This document shows positions 39,008 through 48,401 of a DNA stretch of 64,000 nt, piece after piece (position 1 is the first letter of the stretch; each line of letters begins with the position of its first letter). Source of the stretch: Ga0077555 sp046154645 (GTDB lineage Bacteria; Pseudomonadota; Alphaproteobacteria; Rhizobiales; Hyphomicrobiaceae); assembly GCA_046154645.1 (NCBI GenBank), contig JBJXDZ010000122.1, positions 1 through 64,000 of the forward strand, read 5' to 3'. Under the pieces are notes generated by a model. That model worked only from the letters and a program-made list of their open reading frames with translations, searched no databases and was not told the origin of the DNA. The translations under genes were made by a program, and so were the position numbers.

Positions 39008-39505
39008 TCAGTGCGCGACGGGGGTCTTGACGTTGCGGTCGGTGTTGCCCGCATCCGTTTTCTGCGCCCACAGTTTCATCTTGTCGTAGCCGGTCTGCTC
39101 CACGTCCTGGTAGGTGATGGCGGCCGTCGGGCAGGCCTCGGCGCAGGCTGGTTTACCCTGGCAAAGGTCACACTTGATCACTTTGCCGGTCGAAGCGTTG
39201 TAATTGATGGTCCCGAACGGGCAGGCAATCGTGCACACCTTGCAGCCGACGCACAGGTTCTCGTGCACCACCTTGACGCCCGAGGCGTCCGTGGTGATGG
39301 CATTCACCGGGCAGGCCTGCTGGCACCAGGCCTCGGCACACTGCGTGCAGGTATAGGGGACAAAGCGGGCGTCCTGGTGGAAGTCGAACACGCGGATGCG
39401 CGACTTGGAGGGGTTGAACACGCCCTCATTCTCATAGGAGCAGGCCATTTCGCACTGCTTGCAACCGGTGCATTTGCCGGAGTCGATCACCAGGGCCTTG
39501 AGCAT
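39008..39505 (-). CDS. aorA: Four-cluster [4Fe-4S] ferredoxin subunit of AOR
   Basis: 165-residue electron-transfer protein. Four Cys groups are visible: CTGCKQCEMACS, CTQCAEAWCQQACP, CVGCKVCTIACP and CDLCQGKPACAEACP, enough for four [4Fe-4S] clusters, as in DMSO-reductase-type and AOR small subunits. It is the first gene of the AOR cluster. GAGGAG lies before the ATG at 39505. It should shuttle electrons between the tungsten subunit and the FAD subunit. Confidence 0.92.
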   Translation of the reverse strand: MLKALVIDSGKCTGCKQCEMACSYENEGVFNPSKSRIRVFDFHQDARFVPYTCTQCAEAWCQQACPVNAITTDASGVKVVHENLCVGCKVCTIACPFGTINYNASTGKVIKCDLCQGKPACAEACPTAAITYQDVEQTGYDKMKLWAQKTDAGNTDRNVKTPVAH

Positions 39506-39843
39506 ACTTGCGTCTCCTCTCCGCGTCGCCGCCTCTCTTGTCCCGGCGCCGACTGTCGGGGGCACCGGCCAAAGCAGTCCCCATAAGACTATGCCGAACT
39601 AGCCACCAGCGGAAGTAGCCTTCGCACGCTATAATCCATCGCTGATGTTGCCTATCCAACCGAAGCTTCGCCGACCGTGGCCCACGGCTCACGACGCTGT
39701 GTGACGATACATGTCGAGCCAGTAATTCGTCGCCTAACGCTACCCCCGAAAATCAATACAAATCGTGCCTGAACATTCGACGGCTTATTTATGCGAATGC
39801 GCCATCCTGCACCCATCGTTGGACCAGGAGAGGCACAACAATC
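39506..39843. other. Divergent gap between aorA and tadG-like genes
   Basis: About 340 bases holding the promoters of two divergent units. No gene, sigma-54 type -24/-12 pair or clear operator was found. A candidate -10-like TATAGC on the minus strand near 39630 is not convincing on its own. Confidence 0.35.
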
Positions 39844-41403
39844 ATGTCCAAGCTTATCAATCTGCATCGGCGCTGGGCGCATGATGCGCGAGGCAACGTC
39901 GGCATCATTTTCGCACTGACGGCACTTCCCGTCTTCGGCATGGTCGGACTGGCGGTGGACTATGGCAGCGCTGTCAGCGTTCGCAACCATATCCAAAGCG
40001 CAACGGACGCTGCGGCCCTCGCCGCGGCTGCAGCACAGTACAAGACCACCGCCGAGCGCGAGCAGATCGCCATCAATGCATTCCGTGCCAATACCGCCGG
40101 TCAATCGAGCCTTGCCAACTTGACCCCTAGCGTCGTTCAAGGCGCCGGCATCATCACTGTCAATGTCACGGCGCAGGTGCCCACGTCGTTCATGCGCATC
40201 ATGGGCTACAACAACACAACTGTCGAAGGCATCAGCCAGGTTGCAACCACCGGCAAGAAGCTGGAACTGGCGCTCATGTTCGACGTCACGGGCTCGATGG
40301 ACGATTCGACGAATGGCGGCGCCAGCTCAAAGATCAACGACGCCAAGGCCGCCGCCGTCGACCTGCTCGATGTTGTCATGCCGGCGACCGCAGAACACAA
40401 CACCCGCATGTCGCTGATCCCGTTTTCGCAAAAGGTCAAGCTGGACGCCGACACCATCGCGGCGGTCAGCGGGCAGGAGGCCATCCGCCAGGTTCCTCAG
40501 ACGACGACCAAGACGGTGAAGCAGTACTCCCTGTCGTTTGACAATGCCGATTGGAAGAAGCTCAGCGATTGCATCACGCGACTGCGCGACAACTACTATG
40601 AGAAACTCGGTCAGGACAGCGACACCGCGGAGGCCAACGCCGAGGCGTACTGCTTGACGCTCCAGACGCGCTGGAACAACGGCAAGAAGCGCACCGAGTA
40701 TCTCACTCCCGACGTCAACTCTCAGAACGTACAGGTGACTGAGACCACCTATCAGACCCAGTACATCAATCCATGCGTCGTCGAGCGCAATACCGGCAGC
40801 GCGACACGCAAGATCGGCGAAGACGCGCCCGCCAATGGCGAGTGGGTCGCGACCTACGGCACGACCGCGACCGCGGACGTAAGCTGCCCGCCCAACGGCG
40901 CGGATGGTGTTGGTACCCTTGTCCCGCTGACCACCAGCCGCGATGCCATTCTCGATGCGGTCAATGCTCTGCAGACCGGCGGCAGCACGGCTGGCCAGAT
41001 CGGTACGGCATGGTCATGGTACACGCTGTCGCCGAACTGGAACTCGATCTGGAAGCCCAGCTCTCAGGTCGCCGCGTACGGAGACACCAAGACCATCAAG
41101 GCTGCCGTGTTGATGACGGATGGCGCCTACAATAGCTGCAATGGCTCCTCGAGCTGGTGCGCAGCCTCGGCCACGCAAGCTGTCGAGATCTGCAACAAGA
41201 TGAAGGAGCAAGGCATCCAGGTATGGACCATCGGCTTCGGCATGAGCACCAATGTAAACGATCCGGCGCGCCAGACGCTGGTGCAGTGTGCTGATACCGG
41301 CCGCTACTTCTTCCCCTACAACGGCACTGAGTTGCGCGCTGCCTTCTCAGCCATCGGTCGCTCCCTCTCGGAAGCCATCAATGAGCCGCGCCTAGTGAAC
41401 TGA
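39844..41403 (+). CDS. TadG-like protein with von Willebrand factor A domain
   Basis: 519 residues. A short basic N-terminus is followed by a TadE/TadG-type transmembrane segment (GNVGIIFALTALPVFGMVGL) and a helical stretch rich in Ala (ATDAAALAAAAAQ), the signature of TadG N-termini. A vWA domain starts near residue 138 with a MIDAS-like DVTGSMDD and ends near 500 with the conserved IQVWTIGFG. A large insert with several Cys lies within the vWA domain. TadG-like proteins belong to Flp pilus (tad) systems, but no other tad gene is nearby. It is probably envelope-anchored and facing the periplasm. Confidence 0.88.
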   Translation: MSKLINLHRRWAHDARGNVGIIFALTALPVFGMVGLAVDYGSAVSVRNHIQSATDAAALAAAAAQYKTTAEREQIAINAFRANTAGQSSLANLTPSVVQGAGIITVNVTAQVPTSFMRIMGYNNTTVEGISQVATTGKKLELALMFDVTGSMDDSTNGGASSKINDAKAAAVDLLDVVMPATAEHNTRMSLIPFSQKVKLDADTIAAVSGQEAIRQVPQTTTKTVKQYSLSFDNADWKKLSDCITRLRDNYYEKLGQDSDTAEANAEAYCLTLQTRWNNGKKRTEYLTPDVNSQNVQVTETTYQTQYINPCVVERNTGSATRKIGEDAPANGEWVATYGTTATADVSCPPNGADGVGTLVPLTTSRDAILDAVNALQTGGSTAGQIGTAWSWYTLSPNWNSIWKPSSQVAAYGDTKTIKAAVLMTDGAYNSCNGSSSWCAASATQAVEICNKMKEQGIQVWTIGFGMSTNVNDPARQTLVQCADTGRYFFPYNGTELRAAFSAIGRSLSEAINEPRLVN

Positions 41404-41427
41404 TCCTCAGCCCGCCACCCTATCGAC

Positions 41428-41456
41428 AAAAGGAGGCCTTACGGGCCTCCTTTTTT
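41428..41456 (+). terminator. Rho-independent terminator of the tadG-like gene
   Basis: AAAGGAGGCC pairs with GGGCCTCCTTT around a TTAC-type loop and is followed by a run of T. It lies 25 bases after the tadG-like stop codon. Confidence 0.85.
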
Positions 41457-41459
41457 CAG

Positions 41460-42923
41460 TTGCGCATTCGCCAAGTCACGGCCCCATCAAGCATTCGTGT
41501 GTTTACGTGGTCACGCCAGCCTGTCTACCTCGCGGTCCTGACAGGGAGTGCACATCACTTGCAGCGTTCCGAAGGCTCGTCCCCCGCCGACCGCCTCGGC
41601 ACTGTGGTCAACCCTGCTCTGCTGCTGCTGGGGTTCATGCTCGCGGGTCTCGTGGCGTGGAGCGTATGGCGTCTCCATTTGGACGACAAAATCGGTTTCG
41701 TCGCCATCCTCGTTGCGCATGCCGTTGTGTTTCTCGGTGGCATTTGGCTGCTGCACCGTCAGCGCTCTCATCGGCACGACCTGCTCCTGATCCTCGGCAT
41801 CGCCTTGCTGTTGCGTTGCATCGCCATTACGGCACCCCCAGCGCTCACCACCGATGCCTATCGCTACCTCTGGGACGGCCGCGTGCAGGCAGCTGGCGTC
41901 AATCCCTACCTTTACGTTCCCGCCGACGAGCGCCTGGCCCATCTGCGCGACGACAGCATTTATCCCAACATCAATCGCAAGGAGACCTACCCGACCATCT
42001 ATCCGCCGGCCGCCGAACTGCTGTTCCTTGGCGCGCGCATCTTCGGCGATAGTGTCCGGGCGATTCAGACCACGATGCTGGCGTGCGAACTCCTGATCAT
42101 GGCGGGCATCCTCGCCTGGCTCCGCGCCGATGGACTGCCGCGCGAGCGCATCCTGATCTATGCGTGGCACCCGCTACCGTTGTGGGAATTCACCGGTCAG
42201 GGCCATCTCGATGCCGCAGTCGTGGCGCTGGTCGTCCTGGCCATCGTGGCTGCCCATCGCGGGCGTCAGATCCTGACAGGCGTGCTGTTGGCTGCTGCCG
42301 TACTGGTCAAGTATCCAGCGATCCTCTTCGCTCCGGCGCTCTGGCGGCGTTGGCGGCCGGCGCTGCCATCGGCCATGCTGGCGACGGCAACTGTGTTGTA
42401 TCTCCCATATGTCTGGGGCGCCGGGTTGAAGGTCATCGGCTCGCTGTTCATGCATCTCGACGAGGAAGGTTACCGCGACGGCTTCGGCTTCTACTTGGTT
42501 GCCATGCCCAAGCATTTGGGCTGGCCTCACTTCCCGTCGCTGATCTTTGCCGGCTTAGCGGCCGTCACGCTCCTGGCGCTGGGATTGCGCGTGCTGTTGG
42601 CGCGTTCGACCGATCGCGTCGATGCCGGCGGCCTGATCCTGCTCACGAGTGCCTACTTTGTGCTGATCTCGCCGCATTACCCCTGGTACTACGCCATCGC
42701 CGTGCCGATCCTGTGCCGACGCATGTCGCTTGGGTTGCTCTTTTTGTCCCTTGCCGTCATGGGGCACTACTTGGACTTGCCCGCGGGACCACTCGAGCCC
42801 TACACGCGCATCAAAGTGTTTACCTTCATGTTCGCTGGCGCAGCCCTATTTTGGCTGGGCCAATGTTGGTTCAGCAGACTTCCACAGCGAGCCGGCGTAA
42901 CGATCACACAGCCGGGCTCATGA
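41460..42923 (+). CDS. Polytopic membrane glycosyltransferase (GT39/GT87-like)
   Basis: Up to 487 residues with about ten transmembrane helices. The loop after the second or third helix contains ALTTDAYRYLWDGRVQAAG, the acidic first-loop motif of lipid-linked-sugar mannosyl- or arabinosyltransferases. Later segments (YAWHPLPLWEFTGQGHLD, LVKYPAILFAPAL) support GT87/GT39-type transferases. The true start is uncertain, since the first 45 residues look untypical and begin right after a terminator; a downstream GTG or TTG is possible. It overlaps the opposing aldehyde dehydrogenase gene by 20 bases at the 3' end. Confidence 0.8.
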   Translation: MRIRQVTAPSSIRVFTWSRQPVYLAVLTGSAHHLQRSEGSSPADRLGTVVNPALLLLGFMLAGLVAWSVWRLHLDDKIGFVAILVAHAVVFLGGIWLLHRQRSHRHDLLLILGIALLLRCIAITAPPALTTDAYRYLWDGRVQAAGVNPYLYVPADERLAHLRDDSIYPNINRKETYPTIYPPAAELLFLGARIFGDSVRAIQTTMLACELLIMAGILAWLRADGLPRERILIYAWHPLPLWEFTGQGHLDAAVVALVVLAIVAAHRGRQILTGVLLAAAVLVKYPAILFAPALWRRWRPALPSAMLATATVLYLPYVWGAGLKVIGSLFMHLDEEGYRDGFGFYLVAMPKHLGWPHFPSLIFAGLAAVTLLALGLRVLLARSTDRVDAGGLILLTSAYFVLISPHYPWYYAIAVPILCRRMSLGLLFLSLAVMGHYLDLPAGPLEPYTRIKVFTFMFAGAALFWLGQCWFSRLPQRAGVTITQPGS

Positions 42924-44334
42924 CCGCTTTGACCTCGAGGTACTCCTCGAGCCCGAAGCGGCCCCACTCGCGACCGTTGCCTGATTGGCGATAACCACCG
43001 AACGGTGCTTCCGGATCAGCTGGCGCCATATTGACAGTGACCATGCCGGCCCGGATGCGGCGCGCCACCTTCTGCGCCCGCGCAACGTCCGTGCCGTGCA
43101 CGTAGCCAGCCAGGCCGAACGGATGATCATTAGCGATACGCACGGCGTCGTCTTCATCTGCGTATGCCATGATCGCCAGCACGGGGCCGAAAATTTCTTC
43201 ACGCGCGATGGTCATGGCAGGCGTAACGTTCGCGAAGACGGTTGGCTTGACGTAGTAGCCCTTGGTCATGCCCGCCGGTCTGCCCGGGCCGCCGGTCACC
43301 AGCGTGGCGCCCTCCGCGATCCCAGACTCGATCAAGGCCTGGATCTTTTGCCACTGCACAGCTGAGACGACGGGCCCCATCTCGGTCTCCGGTTTCGACG
43401 GTTCGCCCACCTTGAGACTTTCGGCCACCCGTTTGGCAATCGCCGCAGCTTCAGCCATCCGAGCCTTCGGCACCAGCATCCGCGTTGGCGAATTGCACGA
43501 CTGGCCCGAGTTGCGGAAACACAGCTTGACGCCCTCCGTGACCGCTTTTTCCAGATCGACGTCCTCGAGCAGAATGTTGGCCGACTTGCCGCCCAGTTCC
43601 TGGCCGACACGCTTCACCGTCGGCGCCGCGCGCTGGGCGACATCGATGCCGGCCCTCGTCGATCCCGTAAACGAGATGCAGTCGATACCCGGATGCGCCG
43701 CAATCGCCTGACCGACGGCGGCATCGCCATGCACCAGATTGAACACGCCCTTCGGCACGCCGGCTTCTTCGAGCATCTCGGCTATCAGGATCGCCGAGTA
43801 GGGCGCCACCTCAGAGGGCTTCAACACCATGGTGCAGCCCGCCGCTAATGCTGCTGCCACCTTGCAGCTGATCTGGTTGGCTGGCCAATTCCAGGGCGTG
43901 ATCATGCCGACGACCCCGATCGGCTCGCGCAGAACCTTGGTCGAGCCCCCGCCCTCCTCGAAATGGAACTCCTGCAACACGCGGTGCGCGACCTTGAAGT
44001 GCCCCATGCCGGCGCCCGCCTGGAAGCGCGTCGCAAATGTGATCGGAGCGCCCATTTCCTCGGAGATCGTTTGTCCCATCTCGGTGAAGCGGCGCTTATA
44101 GGCGGCGCCGACTTTCTCCAGCAGCGCCATCCGGTCCTCGCGGCTGGTAGCCGAGTATGTTTCGAAAGCGCGGCGGGCGGCCGCAACGGCCTTGTCGACC
44201 TCGCTCGCCCCAGCCAGCGCGACTTGGCCAATCACGCCTTCGGTGGCTGGATTGACAACATCGAGTAGCCTTGCCGCGACAGGAACCGTCCAGACCCCGT
44301 CGATGAAAGCTTTCAAGGCTTGGTTGCGGCTCAT
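42904..44334 (-). CDS. NAD(P)-dependent aldehyde dehydrogenase
   Basis: 476-residue ALDH superfamily enzyme. The cofactor motif FTGSTRAGIDVAQ, the Glu in GQELGGKSANILLEDVD, and the catalytic Cys in FRNSGQSCNSPTRM are all present. TPWNWPANQISCKVAAALAAGCT and the C-terminal FGGYRQSGNGREWG are typical of broad-range ALDHs. The substrate cannot be told from sequence. The ATG at 44334 was taken over one at 44364 because it gives the normal N-terminus. Confidence 0.92.
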   Translation of the reverse strand: MSRNQALKAFIDGVWTVPVAARLLDVVNPATEGVIGQVALAGASEVDKAVAAARRAFETYSATSREDRMALLEKVGAAYKRRFTEMGQTISEEMGAPITFATRFQAGAGMGHFKVAHRVLQEFHFEEGGGSTKVLREPIGVVGMITPWNWPANQISCKVAAALAAGCTMVLKPSEVAPYSAILIAEMLEEAGVPKGVFNLVHGDAAVGQAIAAHPGIDCISFTGSTRAGIDVAQRAAPTVKRVGQELGGKSANILLEDVDLEKAVTEGVKLCFRNSGQSCNSPTRMLVPKARMAEAAAIAKRVAESLKVGEPSKPETEMGPVVSAVQWQKIQALIESGIAEGATLVTGGPGRPAGMTKGYYVKPTVFANVTPAMTIAREEIFGPVLAIMAYADEDDAVRIANDHPFGLAGYVHGTDVARAQKVARRIRAGMVTVNMAPADPEAPFGGYRQSGNGREWGRFGLEEYLEVKAVMSPAV

Positions 44335-44623
44335 GGTGTCTCTCGTCGGGTGGAATGTTGGCACGTTATCGAGACGACAGCAGAGGCCACCTTGTCAACC
44401 GCCACCGCGCGCTTCCACGTTGTAGCAACTGCCGATCTTCCGATTGTCCCTGCCCCACCGCACCGTGAGGCTGTCTGCCGCAAGCAGTAGTGCTGTGACG
44501 CAACATTCACCAAGATTCGCATCGGCATTCGTGCGCATACGATAAAAAACCGCATTTGACGTTGTCACCGTCACAAACCGGAGTGCATAACATGCCGTAG
44601 AGGGGCCCAGCCGAGGAAGTTCT

Positions 44624-45232
44624 GTGTCAGTCGCTAGGCAGGTTCAGACGTATTTCGACCGGGTCGCATCGGGCTATCAGCAAGCCTCGGGTAACCCGCT
44701 TTGGGGTCGTGTGCGCTTGCGCGAACAGCGCTCCTTCTTGCGCATGCTTGGACCGGTGGCGGAACGCGATGTCCTCGAACTCGGCTGCGGCGCCGGCTAT
44801 TACACGCGCCTCGTGCTAGCAGAGGGCGCGAAACATGTGGTTGCCTGCGATTTTTCCGAACCCATGCTGGCGGAATTGCCGAAGGCCAACGTAACGCCGC
44901 TGCATGGTGATGCGGCCAGCATCGATCCCGGCCGCAAGTTCGATGTCTTGGTCTCGGCCGGAATGCTCGAGTTCGTCCCCGACCCGGCCGCCGTCTTCGT
45001 CAATGCCGCTCGCTTCGCCAATCCGGGCGCCAAATTCGCCATTCTCTATCCAACGCGCAGCCTGCTTGGCCACCTCTACCAGGGGTTCCATCGCCGCAAT
45101 GGCATGAACATCCATCTCTTCGATCCCGCCGGTCTGCGTGCCATGGCCGAGGCCGCAGGCTGGACGATCACGAGGTCGACCAGCGCTGGTCCCTACAGCG
45201 CCTGCGCGCGGCTGGAACGGCGTACCGCATGA
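44624..45232 (+). CDS. Class I SAM-dependent methyltransferase
   Basis: 202 residues with the Rossmann methyltransferase core: motif I VLELGCGAGYYTRL, the acidic Asp in ACDFSEPML, and a conserved post-I region. A GTG start at 44624 follows GAGGAAG. The gene overlaps the next glycosyltransferase gene by 4 bases (ATGA), and a GtrA gene follows in the same way, so it probably methylates a sugar or lipid intermediate of an envelope glycan; substrate unknown. Confidence 0.85.
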   Translation: MSVARQVQTYFDRVASGYQQASGNPLWGRVRLREQRSFLRMLGPVAERDVLELGCGAGYYTRLVLAEGAKHVVACDFSEPMLAELPKANVTPLHGDAASIDPGRKFDVLVSAGMLEFVPDPAAVFVNAARFANPGAKFAILYPTRSLLGHLYQGFHRRNGMNIHLFDPAGLRAMAEAAGWTITRSTSAGPYSACARLERRTA

Positions 45233-46365
45233 ACTCCGCGCACGCCTCACCCCGCGTTCTGCTCCTGGTCAACGGTCTTGGCCTCGGCAACTCGACCCGT
45301 TGTCACGCCATCGTGCAGCGCCTGACCGAGCGCGGTGCCGAAGTGGCCATCATCACCTCCGGCAATGGCAAGTGGTACTTCGAAGGCCGCCAGGACGCAG
45401 GGCAGATTCACGGCATCGAGGCTTTCTATTATGCCTCGCACAATGGTCGCATCTCAATTCCACGCACACTGCTCTCGGTCGGGGATTTCCGCCGCATCGC
45501 CAAACGCAATGCGGCAGTCGTCGAGACCGTGCTCGATACATTCCGGCCCCAAGTGACGGTGATCGATTCCGTCTATACGACCGCCCCTATGAAACGGCGC
45601 GGCATTCCCATCGCGGCCCTCAACAATGCCGACGTGGTACACACCTCCTACCGCCGGTTTTCAGAACGGCCACGCTCAATCCGCATGCAGTTCTACGCCA
45701 TCGAAGAGATGGACTATCTTTTCCATCGTGCCCGCGTCGACTTGGTGCTGAGCCCCAATCTCGATGAAAGCCTGCCCGAGGTTGGCGGCAATGTGCGCAG
45801 GATTGGTCCGATCGTGCGCCGCGGCTACGAAGCCAAGGCAGGCGCGGGCCCGGTTCGTCGCGTGCTGGTCATGTTAAGCGGTTCGCGCTTCGGCACGCCG
45901 GTGGCGCTCAAAGACAATCGCCTCCCCTTCCACATCGACATCGTCGGCCGTGAGGCCCCCAAAGATTTCACGTTACCGCCCAATATCGTCTATCATGGCC
46001 GGGTACGTGATAATGCTCACATCGTACAAAGCGCCGATTTGCTGCTGGTGAACGGCGGCTTCAGTGCCGTGAGCGAGGCCTTCGCGTTGCGCAAACCGAT
46101 GGTGGTCCTGCCCGTTCCCAACCACGCGGAACAGTGGGTCAACGGGCGGACGATTGAAAAGCTGGGCGTCGGCTTCATGGCCGGGGAAAACGACATCGAG
46201 CAGGCCATGCTGAAGGCGATTGCGGGCATCGACGAGTTGCGGGCCGCCTACGCGCGACTGCCAGACATGCGCGATGGTGCCGCCGAGGCCGCCGAACACA
46301 TCATCACCCTGGCGCGCGGCCGGGCACAGCCTGTGCACAGCAAACCGGAAAGGGTCGAGCCATGA
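45229..46365 (+). CDS. GT-B glycosyltransferase (MurG-like fold)
   Basis: 378 residues. The N-terminal domain starts with VLLLVNGLGLGNSTRC, a Gly-rich acceptor-side loop. The C-terminal domain carries LLLVNGGFSAVSEAFAL and VVLPVPNHAEQ, the nucleotide-sugar site typical of MurG/GT28-like enzymes. It is probably cytoplasmic or membrane-associated. It is translationally coupled to the methyltransferase before it and the GtrA gene after it (ATGA overlaps). Confidence 0.85.
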   Translation: MNSAHASPRVLLLVNGLGLGNSTRCHAIVQRLTERGAEVAIITSGNGKWYFEGRQDAGQIHGIEAFYYASHNGRISIPRTLLSVGDFRRIAKRNAAVVETVLDTFRPQVTVIDSVYTTAPMKRRGIPIAALNNADVVHTSYRRFSERPRSIRMQFYAIEEMDYLFHRARVDLVLSPNLDESLPEVGGNVRRIGPIVRRGYEAKAGAGPVRRVLVMLSGSRFGTPVALKDNRLPFHIDIVGREAPKDFTLPPNIVYHGRVRDNAHIVQSADLLLVNGGFSAVSEAFALRKPMVVLPVPNHAEQWVNGRTIEKLGVGFMAGENDIEQAMLKAIAGIDELRAAYARLPDMRDGAAEAAEHIITLARGRAQPVHSKPERVEP

Positions 46366-46838
46366 ACTTCAAGGCCTTGCGTGACGTGGCAGCCTATGTG
46401 TCGGTTGCCGGCCTCTCTGCCTTCTCCGATTGGCTGGTCTTCACTCTGATCTCGTGGTTCCTGCCGCATTGGGACGTGCTTTCGGCCCAGGCGCCGGCGC
46501 GCCTCACGGGCGGGCTCGTGGCTTTCTCACTGCACCGCAACTGGTCGTTCCGCGACCAGCAGGGTCAGGGCCTCACTACTGAGGCGCGCCGCTTTCTCGG
46601 GCTCTACGTGTTCAGCTTCTGCGTCTCCCTCGGTACGGTTTATGTGCTGGTCGATCTGTTCGATCTCAACCGCTACTGGAGCAAGGGGTTCGCGGATGTG
46701 CTGTGCTTCATCGTCAATTTCATCGTCATGAAGCTCTACGTCTTCTCGGACGCAAGCAATCTGGCTCAGGCCGCGGCGCAACTACGCACGACGAAGGAAG
46801 GGACCGACCTCCAGTCCGCTCCTGGCCAGCAGCTCTAA
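46362..46838 (+). CDS. GtrA family membrane protein
   Basis: 158 residues with four predicted transmembrane helices, and the GtrA-typical LTGGLVAFSLHRNWSF (the conserved Asn-Arg-x-Phe-like segment) and VNFIVMKLYVF. GtrA proteins are thought to flip undecaprenyl-linked sugars across the inner membrane. It is coupled to the preceding glycosyltransferase. Its last 57 bases overlap the opposing deacetylase gene. Confidence 0.88.
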   Translation: MNFKALRDVAAYVSVAGLSAFSDWLVFTLISWFLPHWDVLSAQAPARLTGGLVAFSLHRNWSFRDQQGQGLTTEARRFLGLYVFSFCVSLGTVYVLVDLFDLNRYWSKGFADVLCFIVNFIVMKLYVFSDASNLAQAAAQLRTTKEGTDLQSAPGQQL

Positions 46839-47687
46839 CCACGCATCACTCATGAGATAGCGAAGTTCAGCCTCCCTCGGCGTCGTCATGATGTCGCGTT
46901 GAGCGAGTTCGGCGTCGGCATATCCAGGATGACACATCACCAGGGAATTCGTGCCTGAGCCCAGCAAAAAGCGCTCGAAAAGCGCGCCAGTCGCACGCGT
47001 CTCTGACAGGAAATCGTAGGCGCCGCTGAAGCCCGCGTTGACCGGCACTCCGGCAGTCTGCGCTAGCCGGCGCAGTCCCCGACCCAGCGCGCCGATGACC
47101 ATGGCCTTTGCCGCGCCCACACCACGCCGCAAGGCAAGCGTTGGCTGGACGCTGCAGCAGCGCACCCAAGTTTTTCCTGATCCCACACGTGCCGCCACCG
47201 CGATGACGGCTTCGCGCACACCAGGCAACTGATGGATGTGGTGATGGCCATCGATGTGAGCCGGTGGCACACCGTAGAGCGCGATGAAGCAAGCAACCTG
47301 TCGCTCGATCTCGGCCTCGATCTCGGCAAGCGGCAATTGCCGTCTCAATCCGGCGCGGTACACCGCGGCCATGGGCGGAAACCGGCCGGTTGGCGCGAAG
47401 GTCGGCATGGCCCCGATCGAACGCTGATCGGTCAGGGTCACGTGCAGCCCGATGTCGGCCGAACGCGCCACGGCTCGCAACGCTGCCGCCTCTTCAGGCC
47501 AGAACTCCGAGTTAGTCATCACGCTGGTGGCGGAGATGCGACCCGCAGCCAGCAGTTCACGAATCCCCCGGCTGACGCCCGGCGTGAAGCCATAGTCATC
47601 CGCACACACAATTAATCGCCGGCGGTCCTGTCCACCGCCGGACAACTGCTGCGTGCCGTCATTACTTGATATCAATCTTGTCCCCAA
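46782..47687 (-). CDS. ChbG/HpnK-family (YdjC-like) carbohydrate deacetylase
   Basis: 301 residues. Metal-binding and catalytic signatures are VCADDYGFTPGVSRGI, IGLHVTLTDQ, AHIDGHHHIHQLP and MCHPGYADAE. Members remove acetyl groups from N-acetylated sugars or hopanoid-linked glucosamine (HpnK). Given the hopanoid-rich group this organism seems to belong to, either is possible. It overlaps the methyltransferase gene upstream by 26 bases and is convergent with gtrA. Confidence 0.88.
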   Translation of the reverse strand: MGTRLISSNDGTQQLSGGGQDRRRLIVCADDYGFTPGVSRGIRELLAAGRISATSVMTNSEFWPEEAAALRAVARSADIGLHVTLTDQRSIGAMPTFAPTGRFPPMAAVYRAGLRRQLPLAEIEAEIERQVACFIALYGVPPAHIDGHHHIHQLPGVREAVIAVAARVGSGKTWVRCCSVQPTLALRRGVGAAKAMVIGALGRGLRRLAQTAGVPVNAGFSGAYDFLSETRATGALFERFLLGSGTNSLVMCHPGYADAELAQRDIMTTPREAELRYLMSDAWLELLARSGLEVGPFLRRA

Positions 47688-48363
47688 CGGGAAGTGTTGA
47701 GATCAGGGCGCCAAAACTCAAGCGCGGATCACGATAGGCATAGAAGGGTCCGGAGCGATGCCGCGCCGCCATCCCTGCGATCTTCGACGCCGGAAAATAG
47801 CGTGGCACGTAAGCGCCGGTCTTGTGGCCGTATGAGACGTGCACATAGGCGCGATGCGCATATTGCGACAGGGAATGGCGCTTCTCGGCGATCGCGTGCA
47901 GAAAATCTGCCTTACCCTGCTTCTCGAACATGATGGCCAGTTCTTCGTCGGTCAGCCAATCCAGCACCCCGAGCGAGAACACGATGTCGTGCTTCACCTT
48001 GGGCATATTGCGTACGGAATCGACCTTGAAGGTAATCCGGTCGCTCCATTTCTGTTCTACCTTCCGCTTGTCCGCAATGGCGATGGCGGCTTCGGCAATA
48101 TCGATACCGTGATAGCTGGTCGCGCCCAGATCAATGAAGCGCTGGGCCACGAGGCCGGAACCGCAACCTATTTCAAGCACCGAGCGGCCCTTGACATGCG
48201 GCGCCAGCAGCTCCACGCCAACTTTGATGCGGAAGCGGAGCGAGCGGCTCGAGGCATCGGCAATGCGCTCGAGGATGCTCCCCTTCGCCTTGCGCGGTTC
48301 ATAGCGCCCCTCTTCCCAAGTCAGGATCTTCTTTTCCCAGAAGTCCTTCGGATCCACATTCAT
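47662..48363 (-). CDS. Class I SAM-dependent methyltransferase
   Basis: 233 residues with motif I SVLEIGCGSGLVAQRF, followed by GIDIAEAAI and a VFSLGVLDWLT segment. It probably acts on a small molecule or sugar nucleotide. It is co-directional with the deacetylase and the large membrane transferase, suggesting one envelope-glycan unit. Confidence 0.85.
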   Translation of the reverse strand: MNVDPKDFWEKKILTWEEGRYEPRKAKGSILERIADASSRSLRFRIKVGVELLAPHVKGRSVLEIGCGSGLVAQRFIDLGATSYHGIDIAEAAIAIADKRKVEQKWSDRITFKVDSVRNMPKVKHDIVFSLGVLDWLTDEELAIMFEKQGKADFLHAIAEKRHSLSQYAHRAYVHVSYGHKTGAYVPRYFPASKIAGMAARHRSGPFYAYRDPRLSFGALISTLPVGDKIDIK

Positions 48364-48401
48364 ACGCGTCCTCGTACCAGCTCTCTCGGTTTCGGGGCAT
48401 T

